A stretch of 64,000 nt of DNA, taken from NCBI RefSeq assembly GCF_014174405.1, contig NZ_JACEGA010000001.1:3078501-3142500 (forward strand). Reading direction: 5' to 3'. Source of the DNA: Variimorphobacter saccharofermentans. Its GTDB lineage: Bacteria; Bacillota; Clostridia; Lachnospirales; Lachnospiraceae. The number at the start of each line of letters is the position of its first letter. The stretch's first letter is position 1. Position numbers and translations under genes: made by a program. The notes beneath the pieces were generated by a model, which saw only the letters and a list, made by a program, of their open reading frames with translations, had not been told where the DNA came from and searched no databases. Shown piece after piece: positions 1 to 8,981 of the stretch.

Positions 1-1592
1 TCCGTACTCTCCACAATATAATCACCACGATGAGTTCCAAAAAGCTTCCAAACATAGTAACTTGGTATACCATAGCATTCCGTATTATTAAATCTGATTA
101 GATTAGGGAACCAAGCATTATAATTTACATTCTCTAATAAAGGAGCATAGGATACCATTGTAACAATGTCCTGGTTTTTCTCAATTCCAGTAAAGAAAGC
201 TGCTTCACCAAGTGCACCATAGAATTGACCAACATATCCACGTACAACTGATACTTCTCCCAGAAATATCTCCGGTCCTTTTCTGTCGTAGCTATGATAC
301 ATGTCTGTATTCTCAGCAAAAAACTCTGTAGTATTGTAATAATGTTCATCCACAATATCTACTGGTAATCCATGCTTCTCAACATGAGTATTTGCGACAA
401 ATCTGATATGAGGATAACGCTCTTTTATTGCGTTATAACATTTGATATATCGTTCTTCATAAGCTTCACCGAAGTTCTCATTACCAATCTCTACCATATT
501 CAATCGGAACGGTTCGGGATGCCCCATTTTTGCTCTCAACGCACCCCATTTTGAATCTACCGGACCAATGGCATATTCAATAGCATCCAGAGTATCCTGA
601 AGCATATCTTCCAGTTCCGGTCCCTCCATAAGCACTTCTTTTCGTGCCTGGCAAGTCATTCCACAATTAAATACATAGAGTGGCTCCATATCCAGATCTT
701 CACAAAGCTGAAGATACTCATGAAACCCCAAACCATTATATGTACGATAGTGCCACATCAACTGATGTCCTGGACGTTCCCATACAGGTCCTACCGTATT
801 ACGAAAACGCATCACTGTTGAAGGAGTAAAGCCTTCTACAATACATCCACCAGGAAATCGGAAAAACCTCGGGTTCATATCCTTTAATTTTTCAACAATA
901 TCCTTGCGAAGTCCATGTCCCAGATAGGTATCTTCCGGCATTAGAGAGACAAAACCGATTTTTAACATTCCACCCATTGGACAACTAATCATAAATTTTG
1001 CTTTACGAGTATCTCCATCCGACACCAGTGTCGCCTGATATAGTGAATAGGTATTACTGTTAACTGTAATCTCGGCACTGGCATATACCTTGTCACCTTC
1101 CGATATGGATACTATCAGTTTTATAGGCTTTTCCGCTTTTGCAAACATATAAAACTTATAGGAAGCTCCATTCTTCTGTGGTATACCGCAAAAACCGGTA
1201 TTATAGATAATCCCGCCCTCTCGGAAATGAACTGCCAATGCAGCCTGTCGATGTATATTCAACGTATCCGAGGTATCCAGTTCCATCTTAGTCCTCTTGG
1301 AATACCAAGCTGGTATTGGTGTGTAAGGCACTTCATTCTGACGGATCCACCTGGTCAGGCCTTCTCCGTGATTGAACTCATCACGCCAGCCAGTAGGTGA
1401 AACGATCGCATAGCCATCATCCTCCAGTGTACACTCAATCGGAGGGATAGAATCCTCAAAACTCCTGTTCCTGAGCATCTCAGGGTATAAACCACCGTCT
1501 ACAGCCCTGTTAATATCCTCTAGGAAAATACCGTACAGGTTCTTTGTTACAGGTATCTTTTTCTTTGCAGTTTTGATATTAATTCTGCCCAT
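1..1592 (-). CDS. Alpha-L-arabinofuranosidase, GH51 (3' end cut by window)
   Basis: Exo-acting glycosidase expected to release terminal L-arabinose from arabinoxylan, arabinan or xyloglucan side chains. The 530 codons visible read N-terminally as MGRINIKTAKKKIPVTKNLY and run off the left edge. The GH51 acid/base motif EIGNENFGEAY and the nucleophile motif FLGEVS (its Glu near base 257) are both present, along with the GGCIVEGF loop. No signal peptide is seen, so it is probably cytoplasmic and acts on imported oligosaccharides. The start has GGAGAGG seven bases upstream and is preceded by a consensus promoter and a LacI-like operator. The gene lies directly downstream of the lacI-type gene on the same strand. 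The family is secure; the exact substrate is inferred. Confidence 0.93.
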   Translation of the reverse strand, partial: MGRINIKTAKKKIPVTKNLYGIFLEDINRAVDGGLYPEMLRNRSFEDSIPPIECTLEDDGYAIVSPTGWRDEFNHGEGLTRWIRQNEVPYTPIPAWYSKRTKMELDTSDTLNIHRQAALAVHFREGGIIYNTGFCGIPQKNGASYKFYMFAKAEKPIKLIVSISEGDKVYASAEITVNSNTYSLYQATLVSDGDTRKAKFMISCPMGGMLKIGFVSLMPEDTYLGHGLRKDIVEKLKDMNPRFFRFPGGCIVEGFTPSTVMRFRNTVGPVWERPGHQLMWHYRTYNGLGFHEYLQLCEDLDMEPLYVFNCGMTCQARKEVLMEGPELEDMLQDTLDAIEYAIGPVDSKWGALRAKMGHPEPFRLNMVEIGNENFGEAYEERYIKCYNAIKERYPHIRFVANTHVEKHGLPVDIVDEHYYNTTEFFAENTDMYHSYDRKGPEIFLGEVSVVRGYVGQFYGALGEAAFFTGIEKNQDIVTMVSYAPLLENVNYNAWFPNLIRFNNTECYGIPSYYVWKLFGTHRGDYIVEST

Positions 1593-1629
1593 TAAATTGC
1601 CTCTCCAATTCCATGAATTAAATTTAGTC

Positions 1630-1680
1630 AATCGTTTTACTTGATAATTTTATTATAACGATACAATAGCCAATTGTCAA
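1630..1680 (-). promoter_or_regulatory. GH51 promoter with LacI-type operator
   Basis: On the minus strand TTGACA (1680-1675), a 17-base spacer and TATAAT (1657-1652) form a near-perfect sigma-A promoter. TAAAACGATT lies at 1639-1630, just past the expected transcription start. It shares the TAAAACG half with the perfect palindrome in the lacI leader at 3118-3129, so repression by the neighbouring LacI protein is likely. A further partial copy, TAAAACGTAT, lies at 1826-1835. Confidence 0.75.
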
Positions 1681-1838
1681 CAGTACATTAAAATTATTTT
1701 GTAGTACTTTTATACAATTTCATTAAAATTAAGCATCTTTTTTTAAGCATTATATAGTGCTGTATGGTAATATTGCTCAAACTCATATGTTAGTTTAACC
1801 TTTTTACACATAGGAAATCGTGTTGTAAAACGTATGAA

Positions 1839-1980
1839 AAAGGGATATGACTTACCATAATGCACAGTCAGAATAACATTTTGTTAAATTTATGGATAAG
1901 GCGAACTTTAGGTTCGTCCGATATATGCAAAATTCACAATGTATACTTCTGTCTGTGTATGGAGCAAGTCATATCCCCTT
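1839..1980. repeat. Hairpin repeat element A (family of 1839-1980 and 55658-55778)
   Basis: This element occupies the gene-free stretch between lacI and the GH51 promoter. Perfect 12-base arms GGGATATGACTT (1842-1853) and AAGTCATATCCC (1966-1977) enclose a loop of about 110 bases. The loop holds a small inner hairpin, CGAAC-TTTA-GGTTCG-like. The right arm is preceded by GTCTGTGTATGGAGCAAGTC, which closely matches the corresponding part of the element at 55658-55778. It is probably a dispersed non-coding hairpin repeat or terminator rather than a gene. Confidence 0.6.
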
Positions 1981-2047
1981 CAGATATGTTTAGAATAACC
2001 ATTCATTATGCCAAAGGCCTAAATCATACCATATGTAAATCGATTTA

Positions 2048-3088
2048 TTAAATTCTTGCTACGGAATTACGAGTAATCATGCGACAAGGTATTTTAATCA
2101 CATTCGAGGATTTTATTTCCATGCCTTCATTTTCAATATGCTTTATCAGTATTTCTGCCGAGTTCTTTCCAACGATGGACAGTCTCAGATCATTCGTTGT
2201 AAGATGAGGTCTCAGGTATTCCGATATTTCTTTATTATCATACCCTACTACTGAAATATCCTTACCAACTACAATTCCATGCTCATAGAGATAATCATAA
2301 CAACCAGCTGCCATCGTATCATTCATACAGAAAATCGCTGTAACACCTTCTTTTACAAGCTTTTCTGTCTGCCTGTAACCCGATGATCGTTTCCAATCAC
2401 CAAATCTGACCCAATCAGGATTGAACAAAATCTGTTCCTCAAAAAGAGCCTTCTGGAAGCCCCTGCTACGTTTTTGTGTATGAAGATTATCTGCTGCACC
2501 AGCAATCACACCAATTCTACGATGTCCCATAGAAATTAAGTATCTGGTCATGTCATATCCGCCCTTTTCATCATCGATGACAACCGATGTAAATTTGGGA
2601 GATCGTGATATAGCATAGACCACTATAGCAGGAATCTTAAAATCATCCGCAAAGCAATTAATGACTCTACAGTGACCCGCAACATATATGATACCATCCA
2701 CTTTAATTGATAGTAATTCCTGTATAGCCGGTTTTAATGCCGATTGTAGTTTTTTCTCATCATTGTACCAGGTATCCTGCCATTTGTCATATAATCGCAT
2801 ATTTAACAATACAGCGCGGTAGTTGTTTTCCTCGCTATATGCCATGATAGCCTCAACAATGGGCGGTGTACTGAACTCGCACAGGTCCTCTACAATAATA
2901 CCAATTGTTCTGGTTTTTTGCTTACGCATACCCTGAGCGAAATAATTTGGCTGATATCCTGTTTGTTTTACAACTTCTAGCACTCTCTGTTTCGTTTCCT
3001 CGCTAACCTTTGGTTTTCCATTTAATATATTTGATATAGTTGATGGGGAAACTCCACACATTTGTGCGATTTCTTTTAAGGTTACCAA
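2048..3088 (-). CDS. LacI-family transcriptional regulator
   Basis: Sugar-responsive DNA-binding repressor. The N-terminal helix-turn-helix reads TLKEIAQMCGVSPSTISNIL followed by the hinge helix region, and then a periplasmic-binding-protein-like sensor domain (TIGIIVEDL, GVIAGAADNLHTQKR, GYDN). The chosen start is TTG at 3088, with AAAGGA ten bases upstream. It places the helix-turn-helix at the very N terminus, as in the family, giving 346 residues. An in-frame ATG at 3166 would add 26 atypical residues and run across a perfect LacI-type palindrome at 3118-3129, which argues against it. The gene follows the GH31 gene and precedes GH51. Likely target: its own leader and the GH51 promoter. 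Confidence 0.9.
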   Translation of the reverse strand: MVTLKEIAQMCGVSPSTISNILNGKPKVSEETKQRVLEVVKQTGYQPNYFAQGMRKQKTRTIGIIVEDLCEFSTPPIVEAIMAYSEENNYRAVLLNMRLYDKWQDTWYNDEKKLQSALKPAIQELLSIKVDGIIYVAGHCRVINCFADDFKIPAIVVYAISRSPKFTSVVIDDEKGGYDMTRYLISMGHRRIGVIAGAADNLHTQKRSRGFQKALFEEQILFNPDWVRFGDWKRSSGYRQTEKLVKEGVTAIFCMNDTMAAGCYDYLYEHGIVVGKDISVVGYDNKEISEYLRPHLTTNDLRLSIVGKNSAEILIKHIENEGMEIKSSNVIKIPCRMITRNSVARI

Positions 3089-3117
3089 AATATTCAAGTC
3101 CTTTCGTAATAGATTGG

Positions 3118-3129
3118 TAAAACGTTTTA
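3118..3129. promoter_or_regulatory. Palindromic LacI-type operator
   Basis: TAAAACGTTTTA is a perfect 12-base palindrome with the central CG typical of LacI-family operators. It sits about 30 bases upstream of the proposed lacI start codon, which suggests autoregulation. Confidence 0.65.
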
Positions 3130-3252
3130 TATAACTATTATTACTACAAAAAAGGCATTTTGGCAATACAGAATTAAATATATTCTGTTTTTTTTAATAA
3201 TCTATTCTATTTTGTTTCCCCATTTGTTAATTTTATGATTTTTATGTCAGAA

Positions 3253-5640
3253 TTAGTATTGATATGAATTAATTACCCTAATATGGTATTCTCTGTCTTT
3301 CTGCATACACTGATATATCCCGACTGGCGGCTGGATATCCAATTTCCTTTCATGATTGCACCATACCATTTTCGTTAGTGCATACTCTCCTTCTTCATAA
3401 CAGTATCTATTGCCTTCATCCTCATAAAGGTCAAATTCTGTATCCATACCCGGATAAACCCTGACCTCAATGGGTGCATCCGGCAGCTCATCCGTGTAAT
3501 TCATAAATTGTGTCATTGGCAATATACTGCCCGCCTTCACAAATAGAGGTATCTTATCAATTGGCGCCTCTGTGGTTATAAATTGACCGCCCTCGTAATA
3601 TCTCTCCGTCCAAAAATTGAACCATCCCGTTCCCTCCGGTAAATAAACCTTTCTTACTTTTTCAACTTCTTCCAGCGGTAACGAATTCTTCTCATAATAC
3701 ATCGGAACGGTTACAGGGCAGACCATGATATTGTTACCAAACATGAACTGGTCGTCTATTTCTCTTGCGATAGGGTCGAATGCAAAATCAAAAGCTAACA
3801 TTCGAAGTATTGTATAATCCTCCAACCATACCTTTGCTGCCATGGTATAGATATACGGCATTAATTGGTATCTTATCTGATTCATCTTGATCAATGCTTC
3901 ATAGAAAACATCGCCCTGATCACCGAAATTCCACAGTTCCCTCCTAAAATCCGTTCCATGACTTCGGAATATCGGTAAAAAGCAACCAAGCTGATACCAT
4001 CTGGTAAATAGTTCACGGTAGCCAAGATCGTCATAGCCCTGGTCATAATCACCATCCCAGAACCACTGCGTTCCTTTTCTTACAAAGAATGCTCCAATAT
4101 CCAACGTCCAGTATGGCAATCCACTGGCACAGAAATTCAAACCCGCTGTTATCTGACTTTTTAAGGTATTCCAACTGGCTGAGATATCACCAGACCATAG
4201 AATTGTGCCATATCGTTGCTGCCCGGTATAACCACTCCTTGTCAGGTTAATCACTCTTTTTTCTTTTGTAGTTCCCCGCTGCCCTTCATACAATGTCCTT
4301 GCATGATATAATCCATAGGAATTCGTTAGCCAAGCCGGAATGTATTTGCAGGTCGTCTCAAAATACTCATGATACATCGTACTCGGCTCCGGTTTTCCTA
4401 TATGATTCCATTCCGGTGTAAAGGGTTCGCTGGAATCACACCACCATGCATCGATCCCATATCGGAACAATCCATCCATAACCTGTTTCCAATAGAGCTT
4501 CCGACCATCTTCCTGATACGAATCGTAAATACTGCTTGCTCCCAGGAGAAACCTAGAAGCTTTAAACTCCTTATAATTATCACATTCCTTACTCATATTG
4601 GGCCAGATAGAAACCATCAAATTCGCATGATTACCGTGAAGCTCATTCATCATTGCCTCAGGATTCGGGAATCTCATAGGGTCAAAGGTTTTTTGCCCCC
4701 ATAATGTACCTTCCCAAGAACACCAGTCCAAAACAATACCATCTAGGCCAATCTTTCTTTTTCTGTGTTCCTTAACAATGTCGATTAACTCCTGCCCTGT
4801 CTCGTATCGTTCCTGGGATTGTATAAATCCAAAAGCCCATTTCGGCAGCATCACTGCTTTCCCGGTAAGATAACGATAGCCCTGTATGACTCCATCTATA
4901 TTGTTGCCATAGATAAAATAGAAATCCATCTCCAAGTCTGCTTCTGTATAGAGATAGGAACCCATTTTACTATCACTAAAGATCATAGGGCTGTAAGTAT
5001 CTACCAAAATACCATAGCCAAGACTGGATACCAGAAGCGGAATTGCAATTTTCATATTAGCCTGATGCAAATAAACCGTTGTCCCTCTCAGGTTCAATTG
5101 CCCAACTTCATTCTGTCCTAATCCGTATAGAGCTTCATCCTCCTGCCACTCCAAATATAACCTTGTTTTATATAACTTTTGATCAAAGATATGGGTACCA
5201 TTCTTTATTATTTCTTTGGTACCGTCAGGAGTATCAATTCGCTCTATTTCCACTTTCTCATCCATAACCGGCTGAAAAGAATCAAACTCTTCCAGATTCT
5301 TGCTTTCATAATCCCGTTCTTTTAATAGCAATTCACCTTTATTGTTATAATAACCTATGGATGCTGTTTCTTTCCTAATTCTGAGACTCAGCTTATCTGT
5401 ATTGAGCTGTATCTCATCCTCTGCTTCCTTAAAGTCCCACTGACCAAAGCCTTCTGTGCAAATAACACCAGGCTTAATAATATCAGAGAATTTATCCTTC
5501 TTCGTATATATCACTCGTATGATTCCTTCAGACTTTGGCTGGAGCTTTATCATACCATCACCGGAATATAATATAAGGGCATCCTCTATTCTCTCTACCC
5601 TGTTAATCTTCTTCTCAGCTCTTTTGTCCGCTACTAACAT
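3253..5640 (-). CDS. GH31 alpha-glucosidase/alpha-xylosidase
   Basis: Retaining glycosidase of family GH31, 795 residues. An N-terminal beta-sandwich is followed by the (beta/alpha)8 barrel starting near PKWAFGFIQSQERY. The catalytic nucleophile lies in DAWWCDSSEPF and the acid/base Asp in WSGDISASW; both are intact. A C-terminal beta domain with a VYPGMDTEFDLYEDEG segment ends the protein. No signal peptide is seen, so it is likely intracellular. It is the last gene of the dehydrogenase - aldo/keto reductase - GH31 operon, 34 bases after the preceding stop, with GGGAGG four bases before the ATG. Pairing with fucosidase and arabinofuranosidase genes favours alpha-xylosidase on xyloglucan oligosaccharides, but alpha-glucosidase cannot be excluded by eye. 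Confidence 0.92.
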   Translation of the reverse strand: MLVADKRAEKKINRVERIEDALILYSGDGMIKLQPKSEGIIRVIYTKKDKFSDIIKPGVICTEGFGQWDFKEAEDEIQLNTDKLSLRIRKETASIGYYNNKGELLLKERDYESKNLEEFDSFQPVMDEKVEIERIDTPDGTKEIIKNGTHIFDQKLYKTRLYLEWQEDEALYGLGQNEVGQLNLRGTTVYLHQANMKIAIPLLVSSLGYGILVDTYSPMIFSDSKMGSYLYTEADLEMDFYFIYGNNIDGVIQGYRYLTGKAVMLPKWAFGFIQSQERYETGQELIDIVKEHRKRKIGLDGIVLDWCSWEGTLWGQKTFDPMRFPNPEAMMNELHGNHANLMVSIWPNMSKECDNYKEFKASRFLLGASSIYDSYQEDGRKLYWKQVMDGLFRYGIDAWWCDSSEPFTPEWNHIGKPEPSTMYHEYFETTCKYIPAWLTNSYGLYHARTLYEGQRGTTKEKRVINLTRSGYTGQQRYGTILWSGDISASWNTLKSQITAGLNFCASGLPYWTLDIGAFFVRKGTQWFWDGDYDQGYDDLGYRELFTRWYQLGCFLPIFRSHGTDFRRELWNFGDQGDVFYEALIKMNQIRYQLMPYIYTMAAKVWLEDYTILRMLAFDFAFDPIAREIDDQFMFGNNIMVCPVTVPMYYEKNSLPLEEVEKVRKVYLPEGTGWFNFWTERYYEGGQFITTEAPIDKIPLFVKAGSILPMTQFMNYTDELPDAPIEVRVYPGMDTEFDLYEDEGNRYCYEEGEYALTKMVWCNHERKLDIQPPVGIYQCMQKDREYHIRVINSYQY

Positions 5641-5674
5641 AATGCCTCCCAGCGAAATAACTTACTGATCACAG

Positions 5675-6682
5675 TTATTTCGTAATCACTCCTTTGATAT
5701 CCCATAGGTCTTCCCAGCCCTTTGAGTGCGGCCACAAAAACACTTGCCCCTTAATCAGTCGGCAATTCTTATCTGCTCTTCGAATAAGTTCCATTTCTTC
5801 CTCAGTTAACGGGTCCTCCGTACAGCATTTTAGATTATTAATGTACTGCTCTTCTTTCACGGAAAAGGGAATTGGTATCTGTCCCCTTTGCACTGCCCAC
5901 TTTAGACAGATGATTGCCGGATGCACTCCATGTGCATTCGCGATTGCAACAATTTCGGGCATCTCCATATCCACTATATCATCTTTCGTTCGATCTCTAT
6001 CCGGACGGGATGGCGAACCGATTGGACAATAGGCGATTGGAGCCATCTGATGAGACACCACATAATCATATAATTCCTGCTGTTGAAAGCTTGGATGTAA
6101 TTCCATCTCTATGGCAGCGGGTCGGATATGACACAATCCCAGAACAGCCTCAAGCTTCGGAATCGTCATATTCGACATACCTATATGCTTTACCAGCCCC
6201 ATATTTACTAATTCTTCACACTGCCTCCAGGTATTAATGAATTCATCGATACTGAAAGGCTTCGAATTAGGATTTCTGGAATTACCGTCACAGCCCGGAG
6301 CATGATAGTTAGGAAAGGGCCAATGTATCAAATACAAATCAAGGTAGTCCAATTGCAAATCCCTAAGGCTCTTCTTGCAGGCTTCTATTACATCATCATG
6401 TTTATCATTCCATACCTTTGAGGTTATAAAAAGTTCTTCCCGTGTTACGATTTTTTCTTGTTGAACACGTTTTAGAACCAAACCGATTTTATCTTCATTC
6501 TGATATACCGCAGCGCAATCTATTAGTCGATAGCCTGCCTTGATTGCACCATATACTGCCTCAGATACCTGTTCTGCACTATATTTATCCGAGCCAAAGG
6601 TACCTATTCCCATCATTGGAATACTTACCCCTGTATATAGCCTATAACGAGGTACGGCATCTATATTAATTACATTACTCAT
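5675..6682 (-). CDS. Aldo/keto reductase
   Basis: NAD(P)H-dependent carbonyl reductase, 335 residues, slightly longer than the usual 280-320. The catalytic tetrad is visible: Asp and Tyr in LIDCAAVYQNEDKIG, Lys in FITSKVWN, and His in LYLIHWPFP. GMSNM and the C-terminal cofactor region IPIPFSVKEEQY follow. AGGAG stands six bases before the ATG, and the gene begins 13 bases after the upstream dehydrogenase, so the two are almost certainly co-transcribed. In this glycosidase operon it may reduce a released sugar or sugar-derived aldehyde. The substrate is not identifiable from sequence. Confidence 0.9.
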   Translation of the reverse strand: MSNVINIDAVPRYRLYTGVSIPMMGIGTFGSDKYSAEQVSEAVYGAIKAGYRLIDCAAVYQNEDKIGLVLKRVQQEKIVTREELFITSKVWNDKHDDVIEACKKSLRDLQLDYLDLYLIHWPFPNYHAPGCDGNSRNPNSKPFSIDEFINTWRQCEELVNMGLVKHIGMSNMTIPKLEAVLGLCHIRPAAIEMELHPSFQQQELYDYVVSHQMAPIAYCPIGSPSRPDRDRTKDDIVDMEMPEIVAIANAHGVHPAIICLKWAVQRGQIPIPFSVKEEQYINNLKCCTEDPLTEEEMELIRRADKNCRLIKGQVFLWPHSKGWEDLWDIKGVITK

Positions 6683-6695
6683 GCTTATCTCCTAT

Positions 6696-7769
6696 CTAGC
6701 AATTCTGATCACCGAATACGACCGCCACTTTGCCACAGTTTCCTTCTGCCATGAGCGCATAAGCTTCGGCTGCCTGTTCTAGTGGGAATTCATGGGTGAT
6801 CAATTCTTCCGGATGAATATTCCAGCGAACCAGACGTTCAACAAGCTCCTCCATTCTCCATAAACTTGTAACCCAGGAGCCGTATATCGTTTTCTGTCCA
6901 TGTATGATATCCGGACTAGGATTAAAGTTACAGGTTCCGCCCTCACCTACAAATGCTATTTTACCCCATTCACGTGTTGCTCGGATAGCAAGCTGTCTAC
7001 CAGAATCATTTGCACTTGCATCAATAGCACGCTCAACACCGCGTCCGTTGGTAACAGCCAATATCTTCTGCAGAGTATCCTCACTGGGTTTAAATACATA
7101 ATCTGCTAGGCCAAGCTTAATTGCCAGTTCAATTCGATAATCATTCACCTCAACGCCGATTAACATATTAGCACCCATAGCCTTTGCAACCATTAATGCC
7201 GCAAGACCAACAGGGCCGAGACCAGTAACCAAAACCGCATCATTACCACAAATACCAATTTTCTCTATTGCTTCATAAACTGTCCCAAATCCACAGGCTA
7301 CTTGTGCACCATCCTTATACGTTAGCTCATCAGGAAGAGCAATCAAGTCCTTCTCATCTGCAAGAATATATGGAGCCATACCTCCATTTCTCTGCCATCC
7401 ATAGGCCGCACGATGAGGGCTGGAGCAGGATATGTAATATCCTCTTCTGCAGTCATTACATACCCCACACCCGGAAATATGATAAACGATTACTCTGTCG
7501 CCTTCCTTAAATCTTTTTAAACCTTCTCCTTCTTCTACAATAATTCCACAAGGCTCATGCCCTGCTATCATTCCAGGTATATAGCCTTCTGGTCCTTTGC
7601 CAAGATGTTCTCTATAAATACAGCGAATGTCACTTCCACAAATAGTAGTTGCTTTTGTTTGAATCAAAACCTGACCATGCCCAGGCTTCGGAATCGTAAA
7701 CTCTTTCAATTCAACGGTACTATTGCCCGGAAGAATGGCCCCTTTCATTTTTCCATTCGTAATTCCCAT
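6696..7769 (-). CDS. Zinc-dependent medium-chain alcohol/sorbitol dehydrogenase
   Basis: NAD(P)-dependent polyol or alcohol dehydrogenase, 357 residues. The catalytic zinc ligands are in TTICGSD and GHEPCG. The four structural-zinc cysteines lie in CGVCNDCRRGYYISC, and the Rossmann nucleotide loop is VTGLGPVGLAAL. It is the first gene of the operon ending with GH31, with AGGAGG nine bases before the ATG. Its promoter carries the two-box element shared with the GH95 gene, so it is probably induced by the divergent AraC regulator. Together with the aldo/keto reductase it could interconvert a released sugar and its polyol; this role is inferred from context only. Confidence 0.92.
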   Translation of the reverse strand: MGITNGKMKGAILPGNSTVELKEFTIPKPGHGQVLIQTKATTICGSDIRCIYREHLGKGPEGYIPGMIAGHEPCGIIVEEGEGLKRFKEGDRVIVYHISGCGVCNDCRRGYYISCSSPHRAAYGWQRNGGMAPYILADEKDLIALPDELTYKDGAQVACGFGTVYEAIEKIGICGNDAVLVTGLGPVGLAALMVAKAMGANMLIGVEVNDYRIELAIKLGLADYVFKPSEDTLQKILAVTNGRGVERAIDASANDSGRQLAIRATREWGKIAFVGEGGTCNFNPSPDIIHGQKTIYGSWVTSLWRMEELVERLVRWNIHPEELITHEFPLEQAAEAYALMAEGNCGKVAVVFGDQNC

Positions 7770-7820
7770 ACAGCTACACCTCCTAAAATTATAAAATCCT
7801 AGTGTTTATCCGATAATTTA

Positions 7821-7894
7821 ATTATAGCAAAGATAGTCCTCATTATTAGAGATATTTGTGACATTATCTATTCATTTATGTCGTCTTCTCGCAT
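7821..7894 (-). promoter_or_regulatory. AraC-type activator boxes and -10 of the dehydrogenase operon
   Basis: Read on the plus strand, box 1 is ATTAGAGATATTTGTGACAT (7845-7864) and box 2 is ATGTCGTCTTCTCGCAT (7878-7894). The -10 TATAAT of the minus-strand operon is at 7826-7821, 18 bases from box 1. No consensus -35 is present, as expected for activator dependence. The GH95 promoter has the same boxes with the same 33-base offset and the same 18-base distance to TATAAT. The AraC gene lies divergently at 7946. Confidence 0.75.
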
Positions 7895-7945
7895 ATTCAT
7901 TGACTGACCTTTCGTGCTGTGATACTATGGAATTGAGGTGATGAG

Positions 7946-8839
7946 ATGAAAACTTCATATAACAATATAAGTGTTTCATTCACGATGGAGTATATTAAGT
8001 TTAATGCGCTTCATTTTGTCTTTGAGCGCTTCTTACGCTCCATTCCAAGTCATAGCCACAGCGATAACAGTTATGAAATACATTACATTCCGTTTGGTCA
8101 TGGTAAAGTTCGAATCAACCAGGAGCTCTATCAGGTTGTACCTAATACCTTATATATAACCGGACCCTTTATTGAGCATGAGCAAATCCCTGATAAGGAC
8201 GACCCCATGGCTGAATACTGTATTTATTTTAAGATTGATAAAAAGAAAAGGGATATTAAAAAGAAAATAGATAGTTCCTATATGGAGCTTTTTGAAACGA
8301 CACATTTTTGGTTTGGACAGGACCAGCAGAATATCCATTCCATAATGCAGAAGATCTTCTCCGAGCTGGAGCTTAAATATGTGGGCTATATGAAGCAGAT
8401 AGAAGTTCTGCTTCAACAGCTTGTAATAAGCTTAATACGTAATTATGTGAACCCACAGGAAATAACCACTCATAACAAATTTACCGATCTATCCTATAGT
8501 AAGTATTTTATCATTGAAGAGTATTTTCTATATGAGTACAAGAGCCTTTCATTGGATACATTATCCGACCGCCTTGGCCTGAGTACCAGACAAACGGAAC
8601 GGCTAATCATCCGTCATTATGGCAAAACCTTTCTGCAGAAGAGGACAGAAGCCAAGATGTCGGCAGCAGCTATCCTATTAATGGATCCTAATAAGCGTAT
8701 ATCGGAAATCGCTTCTGATCTAGGATATTCTTCTGTTGAACATTTTTCAACTGCTTTTCGCAGATATTATAATACATCCGCTAGAGAATATCGCAAAAAC
8801 AGTCTTAATATATCAGCGGAACAGAAAAATGATATATGA
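7946..8839 (+). CDS. AraC-family transcriptional regulator
   Basis: Regulator of 297 residues with an N-terminal cupin-like sugar-sensing half (HSHSDNSYEIHYIPFG) and a C-terminal double helix-turn-helix. The first DNA-binding helix region reads SLDTLSDRLGLSTRQTERLI and the second RISEIASDLGYSSVEHFSTAF, followed by the usual FRRYYNTSAREYRK. GAGGTGATG precedes the ATG. It is divergent from the dehydrogenase operon and sits next to GH95. Both promoters carry the same paired boxes, so it is the likely activator of this glycan regulon. The inducer is unknown. Confidence 0.92.
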   Translation: MKTSYNNISVSFTMEYIKFNALHFVFERFLRSIPSHSHSDNSYEIHYIPFGHGKVRINQELYQVVPNTLYITGPFIEHEQIPDKDDPMAEYCIYFKIDKKKRDIKKKIDSSYMELFETTHFWFGQDQQNIHSIMQKIFSELELKYVGYMKQIEVLLQQLVISLIRNYVNPQEITTHNKFTDLSYSKYFIIEEYFLYEYKSLSLDTLSDRLGLSTRQTERLIIRHYGKTFLQKRTEAKMSAAAILLMDPNKRISEIASDLGYSSVEHFSTAFRRYYNTSAREYRKNSLNISAEQKNDI

Positions 8840-8900
8840 GGTTAATTCTCAGTTCAGTTTTATTGCATAGTGGCTTCAATGGAATATGTACAACGAAAAT

Positions 8901-8960
8901 CTCCTGATCAGATAAGCAAGCACTCATCATTCTCATACTTATCTGATCAGGAGTCTTTTT
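8901..8960. terminator. Bidirectional rho-independent terminator (araC / GH95)
   Basis: A perfect 16-base stem (CTCCTGATCAGATAAG at 8901-8916 with its complement at 8938-8953) has a 21-base loop and a T-run at 8955-8960. It sits between the convergent araC and GH95 genes and can serve both. Confidence 0.85.
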
Positions 8961-8981
8961 CTAAGATATTAATATAATTTC

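Noticed and set aside
1860..2051. 63-codon plus-strand frame in hairpin element A
   Set aside because: It is made of the hairpin repeat sequence, has no ribosome binding site and overlaps the lacI end.
4369..5121. Open frames on the plus strand across the GH31 gene
   Set aside because: They overlap a gene with intact GH31 motifs on the other strand, have no ribosome binding site and encode no recognisable domain.
7900..7925. CTTTCGTGCTGTGATAC upstream of araC as another copy of the CGCACGAA promoter repeat
   Set aside because: It is only a partial single match without the second repeat at 21 bases or an extended -10 at 25 bases.
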